Of a stretch of DNA of 64,000 bases, positions 32,649-42,894 are shown piece by piece (the first letter of the stretch is position 1; each line of letters starts with the position of its first letter). The position numbers and the translations under genes were made by a program. A model generated the notes under the pieces. It saw only the letters and a list, made by a program, of their open reading frames with translations, ran no database searches and was not told the DNA's origin. The stretch is from NCBI RefSeq assembly GCF_001641265.1, contig NW_020167539.1, forward strand, positions 620,001-684,000, written 5' to 3'. The DNA is from Pseudogymnoascus destructans. Taxonomy: Eukaryota; Ascomycota; Leotiomycetes; Thelebolales; Thelebolaceae.

Positions 32649-33597
32649 TACGTCGGATAGCTACTTCAACATTTTTACGGGCCGTGGGTTTGGAAAGTTG
32701 CACGTTGGACGCCGTGTTCAGTTGGTTATTTGGCTGCAGATTATGCAGGAAGTGGGTTGGTATTGCTGGTGTTACAGTTTGTAAGTTCCCTATCTAAATT
32801 CCATGATGAAGACCTGCACTAACAAGTTCCCAAAAGACGCCCCAACCATCTGCCCTATGGCCGGTTTTGATGCCCGTAACGGTCAGTAGATTTCGGGTCT
32901 CAATAATATCTTCTACATGATATGTCAACGCTGTACTCTATAATATCCTATCAATCCCTAACACCAGTTTAATTTGCAACCCTCGTCTGCGTCTTCACCC
33001 TTGACCGCATCGGTCGCCGCAAGACCCTTTACTAAGGTTCCATCGCCCAAGGCATTGCCATGTTCCTCGCTGGCGGATTCTCCGCCATCGGTTATCCAAG
33101 CCGCCGCCGAGGGCAACGCCGGCAGCGAATCGGCATTCGGGGCGGCCGGGGCTAGTATGGTTTTCGTGTTCACAAGCGTGTTCGGAGCCACCTGGTTGAC
33201 CGTCCCTTGGCTCTACCCAGCTGAGATCTTCCCACTCACCATCCGCGCAAAGGGTAACGCACTCGGTGTTGTTGGATGGTCTATCGGTAACGGATGGCCG
33301 ACCCTCCTATGCCCCGTCATGTTCGAGGCCATCGGAGAGAAGACCCTGTACATTTTCGGTATCGCCAACGCTATTACTTTACCTATGGTTTGGGCTCTCT
33401 ACCCCGAGTCCAACCAGCGCACTCTCGAGCAGATAGATCTCCTCTTCTCCGCCGACACCCCGTGGAACTGGGCCGCGGAGAAGAACTTCAAGATGCTCAT
33501 GGATGAGGGTGGCTTGTCGACGGCAGCTCACGCGCCCAAGTCGGACTCCGTCGTTCTCGATGGCGGCGAGAAGGGTGTCGGGTCGGAGAGTGCTTGA
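32649..33597 (+). pseudogene. MFS sugar transporter pseudogene, 5'-truncated
   Basis: Homology to fungal sugar/polyol MFS transporters starts abruptly in the middle loop (FGKLHVGRRVQLVIWLQIMQ), so helices 1-6 are missing. Lesions: one extra base near 32750; TAG at 32887-32889 where Trp is expected (before ISGLNNIFYM); a probable intron donor changed to ATGATATGT near 32920; TAA at 33033-33035 after RIGRRKTLY, again where Trp is expected; a frameshift near 33090-33105. An intron with good ends (GTAAGT at 32780) still restores VY-APTI. The last helices are well preserved (VFTSVFGATWLTVPWLYPAE, NALGVVGWSIGNGW, MVWALYPESNQRTLEQIDLL) to the stop at 33597. Confidence 0.87.
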
Positions 33598-33698
33598 GGA
33601 GTCTAGGAAACGGTGCATGCCCTATGTGTTAGTAGATCTTAGATCTTAGATCGTGTAAACTTCTAATAGACGATATGTTTATTCAAACGTCTTCTCCA

Positions 33699-35735
33699 TT
33701 ACGGCGTATTGAAATACCCAACTTCCACAAACAACCTTTCCAGAACCTGTCGTGTCCTCACTAGATCCGGGGACTCATCCTCCCAAAATGCCAAGGTCCC
33801 TATGACAGTCGGGATATGATCCGCCCACTCCTCCCGAACCGTCACCTTGCCGCTCTTAGCCGCCGCAATGACGCTAAAGGCCGCCGTCACGACGGCGCGG
33901 ATATCGAACCAGATCCCATGGTGTCGGTGCCTGAAACACCGCTTCTGGACAGTTTCGAGGTGACAGTCCATCGCCGCCTCAGCCAATGACTGAAGGACTG
34001 GATTCTCTCGAACGTGATCCGTTTGCGTATCGGCGTGTATGGCATGGTAGAGGAACGGCTGGTAAAGCCAGGATCTCATTTCCAATAATCGATTCCCAGT
34101 TGCCCAGCTCAGTTCTCTGGAAGGCCCTCCCTCTGTCAAATTGACATCGTATTGCATTGCCCGTGGAAAATTAGCCGACCAGACCAGAATCTGCGACTCG
34201 AATTCTTTGGCTATAGGGATCAACGGCAGGATGTTCTTCCAATCCGTGTGGTCTTGGCGATAAAATGTGCGTAGTATCCTGTTGCTGATCCTCCTCAATG
34301 CGACTTCGGTGAGGTAGTAATACCAGCTCTTTTCCTCGTTTAGGTCTTTATCGCTGTCCTGCATCAACCCAGGGTCTGACAGCATCTCACTGCCGTGTAG
34401 TGTCCTTCCCGAGAAATTCCTCGAATGAGACTGAGGCGAGGGGAACAGATGAGGGTACTCTATACTCGCTATCCCCGACTGTGGTAATCTGATCTCACAC
34501 TCCGACTTGAAACAAGACCAGTAGAGACTCTGCTCCAGTCTCCGATGCGTCAGGCTCAGTCCGTCTAGACGGGGGGTCTCAGACACCTTGGATAACGTTC
34601 TGAAACTGAGCTGGTAGAAAGTCGATGCCTGACAGAAGTGATTCCAGGCCTGTAAAGGAGCAAAAGTGTACATGAGATACACAGCAGAGTAAAAATAACA
34701 CTGCGCCCCAAGAATGGTATGTTTCAACAAACCCAACCTCCGACAAGCCAAAGCATAGCACGACTCACCCTGCCGAAGCAGACGTGGGTGTTGATCCGGC
34801 CACCATTTCCGTTTGATTTGCAATGGACGTCTCGAAAGAATATGAGACTGAACCCAAGGCACAAGCCAGGAGCACAACACATGACTGTGCATCCCACCCC
34901 GGACCATTCGCAGCCGCCATCTGTCCATACCGAATTAAAGCATCAACGTCAAGAATCGGGTTCTTGGTGTGTACATTCCGCAGGAACCTGTCTATTAAAG
35001 ATGGTATCCTCTCATCTGACAAGGACTCGAATTCGCCATGTCGAACAACAAATGCGTCACCCTTGTCATCCTCGCCCTTTCCAAGAATTGCCTCGATGAG
35101 ATACCCTGGGGGATACTCGCCGGCGAAAATTGGCCAAGTCAAGATTGTGTCGGCAGTTGTGTTGGTGCTGGGGATTCTGAGATAGTCCTTTTGGGCATCA
35201 TCTATCGTGGCAGGTTGCTGGAAGCTCGGCGTTTTGCTGGAAATATCGGAGTGTCTTGGGGATCCGGAAACTGGATCTTGTATCCGAGTCTCATGGACAG
35301 AGTCTATATATTTGGTCAGTATGGATCCAACTTAGCGCGGGGTTTTGAGAACACGTACCTTGAGGACGAAGTGAGGCAGTTATCCCCTGTACCCCCGCCA
35401 ATATCTGATCCAACCGACTCATAAGCTGCGCCAGAATAGACGCCTCCCTACACCTCGTCAGCAGACCCAAATGAGAAAATAAATTTCCAGGTTACACACG
35501 GCGACTTCTCCCTCCCACCATCAATATAAACACACTGACGCCCCGACTCAACACAGGACCCGCAACTAGGCCGCACATTATCGCACTTCACCTTCCTCCC
35601 CCGACACCTCTGACACGCTATGCGCCGCCGCTGAACCTTTTGCGGCTGCTCGTCATCATCAAGTCGACTGTGTTTTCGCGAGGTTTCATTGGATGTAGGC
35701 GTAGGTAACCCGGGGGGGTCGCCGGGGCTGCTCAT
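33699..35735 (-). pseudogene. Zn2Cys6 transcription factor with fungal_trans domain, one frameshift
   Basis: Exons: 35500..35735, 35359..35447, then 33699..35303, with a frameshift inside the last. Introns of 52 and 55 nt keep frame. MSSPGDPPGLPTPTSNE starts the protein; the binuclear cluster is CQRCRGRKVKCDNVRPSCGS then CVESGRQC. After ILAQLMSRLDQILAGVQGI comes the regulatory domain: FAGEYPPGYLIEAILGKG, SLIDRFLRNVHTKNPILDVD, QSCVVLLACALGSVS. At 34768-34770 a run of three G (two would keep frame) takes the frame into TGA; the next frame resumes at once with ESCYALACRRLGLLKHTIL and QCYFYSAVYLMYTF and runs to the stop at 33699. Either a 1-nt insertion or a sequencing error. It was probably the pathway regulator of the adjacent sugar genes (inference from position). 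Confidence 0.8.
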
Positions 35736-37911
35736 GCTGGGTTGCGGTAGGCCCTGTGACGATCTCTCCTCCTTCTGGCAGAGTGCGCGCGCTGGGTTTT
35801 TGCTGGACTCGATCAATACACCGCGGACATAATGATATAACTCCGTGCGCCTAGAAATATATTGGATGGAAGTGGGTATTGCAATTGCAATTGGACTTTG
35901 TCTGGATCGACAACAAATTCGCAACCGTGGGGGACGCGGAGTAGATTGCGGAGGAGGGATGTACGCTATCGATTCCAATGGGCATTTTGCGGAACAACCC
36001 GCCCAACGTGGTGAACAAAGTGACGATATATCGTCGTTATCAATTAGCTGGCTCATGGAGTTGAAATACCAGTAACTTAACTTATATATTTTTTTCATTT
36101 ATGTATCACAGCATGCTTTATGATGTTTGGAGTCTGATATTCTCGAGAATTGTAATTTATCAAGAATTTATCCATATCTTTTAAAATAGGACACACTAAT
36201 TTATCATCTCATTATAAATCCCATACGGAGTAGACTGCTTTCTTCTTCCTACACTCAGCGAGCAACCCCCCCTTCTCCAGCGATCATAGCGTCCGCTCCA
36301 CCACAGCGCCACAAAGGTTTATTATCCTCGTAGGGCCCTGCATCCAGATTTACACCGACCAAGTGACTGACTGGCTGGCGATCACACCCCTCCTTGCCCC
36401 ACTCCCCACGCATTGCTGCTGTCCTCAATGCCATTTATCTCCCTTCAATCCCATATACCAGTACCCCCCAAGCCTACACCACCAACCCGTCCTGACAAAA
36501 AAAGCCCCGTACATCCCCCTTGCCCCCCAACCTCCTCAAAACCCGAACTAGCCACAGTAGCAGACGACAGTTTTCCAAAAGACAATCACCGAACGAAGGA
36601 AGAGGAGCAGACTCATATCACGTTCCCAATACCCGGGAATGAACACCGACAGCAACAGCACCCCCCCCCCCCCCAAGCATATCCAGGAACTCCCCCAGAT
36701 TTTTTTCCCCCACAGCCCTAACTCACTCTCATCCCACCACTATTGTGGAATCCGAGAGCTTCCTGGAACCCCTTTCTGCAGACTAGAGTGAGCACTTCAG
36801 ATACCTCATATATCATTATCATTTGTAGTTGCGATGATGCACACCCCCCGTGAGAACCGAGAATGCTGCCTGCGCAACTGGTTGGTGGACACCGAGATTT
36901 GATCTGCGGGTGCCAACTGTTTCTAACTCCCCCCCGGCCAGTTCGCCACCAAGCCAGCACCAACCCCCATTCCCAGCCGCAGCACCTGCATATTTGCCTA
37001 AGCTGATCTAAAATGGTGTGGTCTTCGTTTTCACGGAGATCCCGAACTGGGGCCCTAGATCAACTTCAAGTACCGATCTTAGACAACCCATTCCAGATGG
37101 AGCCTCTCACCATTCGTTCAGCACTCCGGAAGAATTTCCCCAAGGTGACGGAGGGCATTGCTGCGGTCATCGAAGACGGTTGTTGTTATGCGGGGATGGT
37201 ATTGGTAGTACGCGGTCCGGTGGTGAGAAGAGCCCAGTGAGGAGGGGGGGATGGGGAGAAGATGATGGTGACAGCAACAACCCCCCGTTCCCCCGGGGGA
37301 GGAGAAGGGGATGGAGGACTAATATCATCGTCTGTAGTTAGGATAATGCTTTCGGTGGAGATTGAGAATAGTGTATATGCTAGGGATCTCTGGGTGCGTC
37401 TAAGGGACACCCGCTATCCGATCTGCGCTCACCACCAAGAACCCCCCGCCGTCACAGCCCCCGCCGTCACAGCCCCCGCCGTCACAGCACCCCCCTCTCC
37501 CCCCAACCCTCCACCCCCACGCGCCCAAACCACCCATCCTAGTTTGCAAAGCGACACCACAACCTTCCTCCCTGTCATCTGGAAGCGTGGTAATCTCAGT
37601 AGCGATTTTTTGATAATGGCTATTGCACTGGTCTCTGGGGGGGTTGATATAGTATACCCGGCTATCTGTTAACGGCTGCGAATCGAAGTGCGGATATGAG
37701 AACTTTGCGTGGACCGGTTCCTCAGTACAGGAGTCGGTATGCTCAATCGTAAGCCAAACACGCATTCCACACATAAAATTTCACACATACACATATCCAC
37801 ATTAGTCACAATATAGCATCAGAGTAAGTTATACCACTCAATTACCCCCTCCACCATACCCCATATCCCCCCCATTTTGCACTACCCCCTTAACCCCCAA
37901 CAACGGGTATA
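35736..37911. other. Gene-poor, C-rich low-complexity region
   Basis: About 2.2 kb. The first 350 bp is probably the 5' flank of the Zn2Cys6 gene. It includes a 14-base C run (about 36661-36674), CCCC-rich stretches, a triplicated 15-mer around 37447-37488 (GCCGTCACAGCCCCC) and G-run tracts at 37240-37320. On the minus strand a protein-like segment lies at 37560-37774 (VHAKFSYPHFDSQPLTD, YYINPPRDQCNSHYQK) and on the plus strand one at 37013-37180 (VPILDNPFQMEPLTIRSALR). Neither has a recognisable family, and both may be relics. Confidence 0.45.
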
Positions 37912-38034
37912 CCCAACCAGCACAACCAGCACAACCAGCACAACCAGCACAACCAGCACAACCAGCACAACCAGCACAACCAGCACAACCAGCACAACCA
38001 GCACAACCAGCACAACCAGCACAACCATCACAAC
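37912..38034. repeat. 9-bp minisatellite (CAACCAGCA), about 13 copies
   Basis: An almost perfect tandem array of a 9-mer reading CAACCAGCA. In one plus frame it codes for repeated Ser-Thr-Thr, but the open frame has no other coding support. It lies about 170 bp downstream of the HMG-box gene stop. Confidence 0.9.
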
Positions 38035-38199
38035 CCTACATCTCATCATCAATCAACACAAAACCCATTCCTATCTTCATACCCCGACTACCACCCCGTG
38101 ACCCGTAAACAAAAGGAAAGAGAAAAAAACAGATAACAAAGGAAAGCATATAACCTCAAACCGAGAGACAACGCGCGCGAGGGAGTCGACAGAAACCCT

Positions 38200-39536
38200 C
38201 TACTCTCCCCTCGCCTTCTTCTTCCTCCCCTTCCCCCCCTTATCCTCCTCCCCCCCGGCCACCGCAGTCTCCTCCCCCCTCTTACTAAGCCTCTTCCTCT
38301 TCTTATCCGGGCTGCCCGCCTTCGCCGCACTGCTGGGCACAATAGCCGCCGGCTCCGGCGCAGGCGTAAGCACCTTCCCGCCCACCTTCTTCCCCCTCAC
38401 CTTCCCCTTCGGCGTCGCCCTCGCCGCCGCCGCCTCCGGAGAGGACGGCAAGGACGCCGCGTCCGCAGCGGGGAGATCAAGGAGGGACTCTGCGTTCAGC
38501 TGGTCGTTCGCAGAGATCTCCGCAGGGGCGGTGGAGATGTTATGCGTATCGGCATAGGCCCTCGCCTGGTCATCCGTCATATCCTTCGCCTCCAAAATCC
38601 CCGACTTATACGCATGCGTGCGCGCATTATACAGGCGCAGATTCTCCGTGTAGACCCCCGTCCACAGGCTCTTATCATAATCCTCCATATCCCTCCACCT
38701 CCTCACGCCCTCATTGCTCACCGCCCCCTTCGCGACCTCCGGCCCCAGATCCCCCGCGATGATCGGGCGCGCAGTCTGCATGTACAAAAAGTACGGCGTC
38801 AAGGGGCGCTTGGGCGCATTGGGGTCATGGACGCGCTTCTTCTTCTCCTTCTTAGCATCTGCGGCGGGGGCCGCGACGGCGGGGGTGGGGGCGCGGAAGC
38901 CGGAGAGGCCGGCGAGGAGGGGGTTGTCGCCCAGGCGCGAGAGGGCGGATTCGACTTCCAGCCCGACGCCGCTGTTGTCGCCCAGGTAGGCGTTGGTGTG
39001 CTTGATGTAGGCGGAGGAGAGGGTTTGGATCGCGTCTTGGAGGGTGGCGAGGCCGGTTACTACCTGGGGGGTTTGTTAGTGGGCTGTACTTTTGAATTAA
39101 GGTGTTTCTGATAAGGGTATTGAGATGGGACTGTGGTGCAGTGAGACTGTGTAGTGATGTGGTGCAGGGGTGGTAGTAGTGGGGGTGGATTGTGATTGTG
39201 GGGGTGTTGGCGTGGACGCGCTGTGTGGAGGATAAACAATGGGCTACGCGTCGTGGGATGTGGAGGGGGTTGATGTGAGCGAGCGAGCGAGCGACAGGCG
39301 CGGCGGTGGTGAATGCGGCGCGAGGGATGTTGTGGTGAGGTGGTGAGGTGTCGCGACGATAACGAGGCATGGATGTGATGATGGGGTTTGGGGGAGGGAG
39401 GAGTGGTGATAAGTGAAGAGAGAGAATGTCATGGGCTTACCGAGTCTCTTGTGCGGACGAAGCTGTCGACGTCAATGGTCAAGGTGGCAGGTCCATCTCT
39501 GGGCTTCTCGGCGTCGGCTTTCCTTTGTCGTGCCAT
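38200..39536 (-). CDS. HMG-box chromatin protein
   Basis: complement(join(38200..39063, 39441..39536)), 319 aa, with an unusually long 377-nt intron. Exon 1 codes for MARQRKADAEKPRDGPATLT and ends VDSFVRTRDS; exon 2 continues VVTGLATLQDAIQTLSSAYI, a helical N-terminal segment typical of a fungal nuclear HMG-box protein (HmbC-like in Aspergillus; my assignment from memory). The HMG box (about residues 108-180) reads KKRVHDPNAPKRPLTPYFLY, then MQTARPIIAGDLG, GVRRWRDMEDYDKSLWTGVY and NLRLYNARTHAYKSG. The tail is basic, with runs such as KGKVRGKKVGGK and KKRKRLSKRGEE, probably nuclear localising and DNA-binding. GC-rich coding contrasts with the repetitive surroundings. Confidence 0.85.
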
Positions 39537-39539
39537 GGT

Positions 39540-40082
39540 GGTTGGTGAGAGTGGAGGTGGTGTGGTGGTGTGGTTGGTGGTTGGTGGTGGTTGGTGGTGG
39601 TTGGTGGTGGTTGGTGATGATTGTGGTGATGGGGGAAGTGGTGGTGTTGTGACGGGGGAAGTGGTGGTGGTGTGTGGTGGTGTTGTTGAAGTTTAGTGGT
39701 GTGTGGTGGTGTGTGGTGGTGAGTGGTGGTGTGTGGTGGTGAGTGGTGGTATGTGGTGGTGTGTGGTGGTGGTGTGTGGTGGTAGTGTGTGGTGGTAGTG
39801 TGTGGTGGTGTTGTTGAAGTTTAGTGGTTGATGGTGGATGAGGGTGAGGTGGTGGTGCGCTGGAGATGATGAAGATTGAAAGGTTTGGGGGGGGGAGGAA
39901 GGAGGGGGGTGTTGAATTGATTTGGGGAGTGGCTGGGGTTTAATAGCACAATGGGTGGGTGAGTGGTGGTGAGTGGTGGTGAGTGGTGGTGAGTGGTGGT
40001 GAGTGGTGGTGAGTGGTGGTGAGTGGTGGTGTGTGGTGGTGTGTGGTGGTGTGTGGTGGTGAGTGGTGGTGAGTGGTGGGTG
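39540..40082. repeat. GGTGGT-rich minisatellites upstream of the HMG-box gene
   Basis: Two blocks: 39540-39830, irregular GTGGTGGTG/GTGTGGTGGT units beginning right at the start codon of the HMG-box gene; and 39957-40080, about twelve 10-mers GAGTGGTGGT/GTGTGGTGGT. Strongly G/T-skewed on the plus strand. Such tracts can form G-rich structures. Confidence 0.9.
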
Positions 40083-41417
40083 GTGGGGTTAGCGAGGTTA
40101 CGTTAAGGGGGTTAGCGAGGTTACGTTAAGGGGTTAGCGAGCATCAGCAGAGTTTTCGTAGTGGGAGTTGCAGTTGGGGGAGTTGCGGTTGCAGTGGAGG
40201 GAGGGAGTTGCAGTTGCAGTGGATGATCACGCTGTGAGGGGAATTGGTGTGGTGTGGTGGTGGAGGGCCGGGGCCGGTACTCCCCGTCTCTGTCTGCTTT
40301 CTGGGCCTGCTGGTTGGCTGTAGGGAGAGGTGGCAGGCTGCAGTAGTGGTAATCTGCACCCACCATCTCGCTACCACTTCCTCTACCACTTCCTCCACCA
40401 CTTCCTCCATCACTTCCTCTACCACTTCCATCCCCGCTACCACTTCCATCACCACTCACCCTGCCGTCTATCACCACCGCCCTCAACCTCCATCCACTGA
40501 CTACAGGCGCCATGATATGCTGCCATATGCTGCCATAGTGATGATGGTCAGCATCACTGTCATGGCCAAAAAGTACAGTCGGAAAGTAAATCGCACAAAC
40601 CATCACGTGCCGTCTCTGTAGCCTCCATCGTGCTACGAGTACTCTACTTTCCTTCCTTCTTTCATGCACAGAGCAACTTGTACATACTGTACGTGACGCT
40701 GTCTCACCTCCCACCACCTCCACTACCATCTCACTCCCCTCCCACTACAATCTCACTCCCCTCCTCCCACCTCCCCACTACCATCTCACTCCCCTCCCAC
40801 TACAATCTCACTCCCCTCCCACTACAATCTCACTCCCTCCCACCTCCTGCGGCACTTCATGTGAGAGGAAGCAACATGCCGCACCTCGCACCTTGCATAT
40901 GCTCACCGCTACTCTTCACACGTAGTATTTCATATACTAATTCCATGTAATTTATTCAAGGGGAGAGTCTCCACTAGCAAATGCCTGTAAATGGCTAGCA
41001 GAGAACCCTGGGAATCTGCCACTACTACCAGTCGAGTTTTTAAGCTGCTCTCTAAAGAAATGGATACTTGAGCAACATTATCATATATACCTTCCCATCA
41101 CATCTTGCACACGTTTCACAGCCATTAGATGTACACGTATGTGGCAGCAGACCTTCAAGAGTCTACTATAATATCTGCTTTTCAGAAAGCACATATTTGG
41201 CAGCCTATAATACAGCCTATAGAGCCTACGCCTACTCTACCAATCCGGGAAGAAAGGGCTACAGCACTGGAAGCCTCGGAAAGTGAGGCCGAGTAATTTC
41301 GCAGAGTAGGTAGAGCATGTACCTTTACATACAAATTACTACGGACAGATGAAGTGCCGCAACTTGCTTTACCCTCCACTGAACCCTTCCAAAAAGGCAA
41401 AAAGGCAAAAAGATAAC
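40083..41417. other. Gene-poor region with further simple repeats
   Basis: About 1.3 kb. Starts with a duplicated 24-mer around 40088-40135 (GGGGTTAGCGAGGTTACGTT core), then TTGCAG repeats, CCACTTCCTC repeats (40370-40450) and CCCACTACAATCTCACTCC repeats (40735-40840). Long open frames there are repeat artefacts. From 40960 to 41400 it is ordinary sequence without a recognisable gene. Confidence 0.5.
41409..41413 (-). terminator. Pol III terminator of tRNA-Met
   Basis: On the minus strand a T-run (ATCTTTTTGCC) follows the tRNA 3' end within a few bases; a second T-run (GCCTTTTTGCC) follows. Confidence 0.75.
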
Positions 41418-41531
41418 TGCTCTCGGCAAGGCTCGAACTTGCGACCTTTGGATGTCATCACATGATTGTTTATCAATCACGTCATATTCAACATATGAGA
41501 CCAACGCTCTAGCCAACTGAGCCACGAAAGC
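41418..41531 (-). tRNA. tRNA-Met(CAT), elongator type, with a 40-nt intron
   Basis: Mature tRNA = complement of 41494..41531 and 41418..41453; intron 41454..41493 lies one base 3' of the anticodon, the standard place. The acceptor stem GCTTTCG pairs with CGAGAGC (one G-U). D arm GCTC/GAGC with AGTTGG in the loop; anticodon stem TTGGT/TCCAA around loop CTCAT-A; T arm GCAAG-TTCGAGC-CTTGC; discriminator A. The anticodon CAT (41497-41495) and the elongator-like T loop indicate tRNA-Met rather than initiator. CCA is not encoded, as expected in eukaryotes. Confidence 0.9.
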
Positions 41532-42451
41532 TGTTTGGTTTGAGTGGCAGCCGCTTATGAGGATTGATGAGGCGCGTGGCTGCGTGGCTCACGTGGAAAA
41601 AGGCGGTGAAGACCTTGCCGTTCCCTGTGTTCTGTGGCTCCGTACCTCCGTAGAGTCCCGCTAAGCCGATGCTCGGTAAGGCGATGTTCGCGATAATGCG
41701 ATAATGCGATAATGCGATTTTTTTTCTCGTCCCGATTCAAAATACATACAACGACCGGTATCATCAATATTGCTCCGTTACCACCTAAAATCGCCTTATC
41801 CAATAATAGACCCCCATCACTATTAAGCAGCGTCGTGCACTTAGAGAGTGGCATTCTCGACAATACCCTCGACCGTCACAAAAGGCCTGTTAACAGTAGT
41901 TTAAGGACAGATACAACCATTCTCTTAGTCAATCAACAGTCTTAAGAGTCTATTTTGACAGTGTCGATAACAGCTACTCGACCTCGCACTAGAACATGCC
42001 TTACCTTAAGGAGATCCTTTTCGCTTAGCAAAGGCAGATTGAAGGTCGAGCTGGAAACACAAGTAGAGAGGCTTTGAAGGAAAGGGCAAGGTAGATTTAG
42101 CAGCAACTTCCATAGTATTTAACACAGCCTATACCTAATTTCTTAGTTAGTTAGCTCTCTCGATTTAAGAAGCAACACAACATCTAATAGTATACAAATC
42201 ACAGCAAGGCAGGATCTGTTAGCAAGTCTATAGAAGAGGATATAAAGGCTTTACAAACTCTAGCTAGAGAATATCAAGAGGAGGATATATACAATATAGA
42301 TGAAACAGCATTGTTTTAGCAAACGGTTCCATCTAGAGGTCTTGCAACCTAATCACAGCTAGGAATCAAGACCATAATAAGCTTTAAAGACTGTATAATT
42401 CCTTAATTAAGAGGTTGAAATTGACTAGTTGAATTAGGAGGAAGCTAGCAG

Positions 42452-42848
42452 TGTTACGGCTATAGTAACATGATGTCATGGTTATAGGGCCAGGGCCTAG
42501 TAACGTGACGTGTGAGTCACAGTGGGAAGCGGGGTAGGCTGCCATGTGACGGGGCTAATGGATAGTTGCAGAAACTAGTGGATATTGGATAGTTGAGCTA
42601 TCCACAAACTATCCTGAATATCTAGCTATCCGCCAACTATCCAGATTACCCATGAGGCACGACGCCACTATATAAGTAGATAGTATTTCCTTAGATAGGA
42701 GCTTCGTGCTCAACTCAATACAGTATTTGTTATATACTAGTAACGTGTTACTTGAAGCCTTTGTGTCTGATCCCCTGCCTCCTCTGATAAGTAAACCTTT
42801 ACGCAAGAGAACCTCTGTGCCTTCTATCGTTTAGAAGTCAGCGTTACA
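42452..42848 (+). repeat. 5' LTR of the chromovirus, with promoter
   Basis: 397 bp, TG...CA ends. Contains TATATAAG (42668-42675) and, about 30 bp on, the likely transcription start region (CTTAGATAGGAGCTTCGTGC). One copy of the 21-bp TGACGT/TGAGTCA unit is at 42501-42521. Confidence 0.93.
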
Positions 42849-42850
42849 CT

Positions 42851-42858
42851 TTGAGCAC
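42851..42858 (+). promoter_or_regulatory. Putative primer-binding site complementary to the element's own 5' RNA
   Basis: TTGAGCAC starts 2 nt after the LTR. It has no TGG expected for a tRNA 3' end. It is exactly complementary to GTGCTCAA at 42706-42713, which lies about 30-40 nt downstream of the TATA box and so near the predicted 5' end of the RNA. This is the arrangement of self-primed elements such as Tf1. Confidence 0.5.
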
Positions 42859-42894
42859 CACTTCTACGAGGCACTGGCTCATACACAAAGCAAC

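Noticed and set aside
37877..38101. Ser-Thr-Thr repeat protein, which might look like a surface mucin
   Set aside because: Only a 9-bp minisatellite translated; no signal peptide or flanking coding sequence.
37912..40082. Regular repeats suggesting a CRISPR array
   Set aside because: The arrays are head-to-tail minisatellites without unique spacers, in a fungal genome; no cas-like genes.
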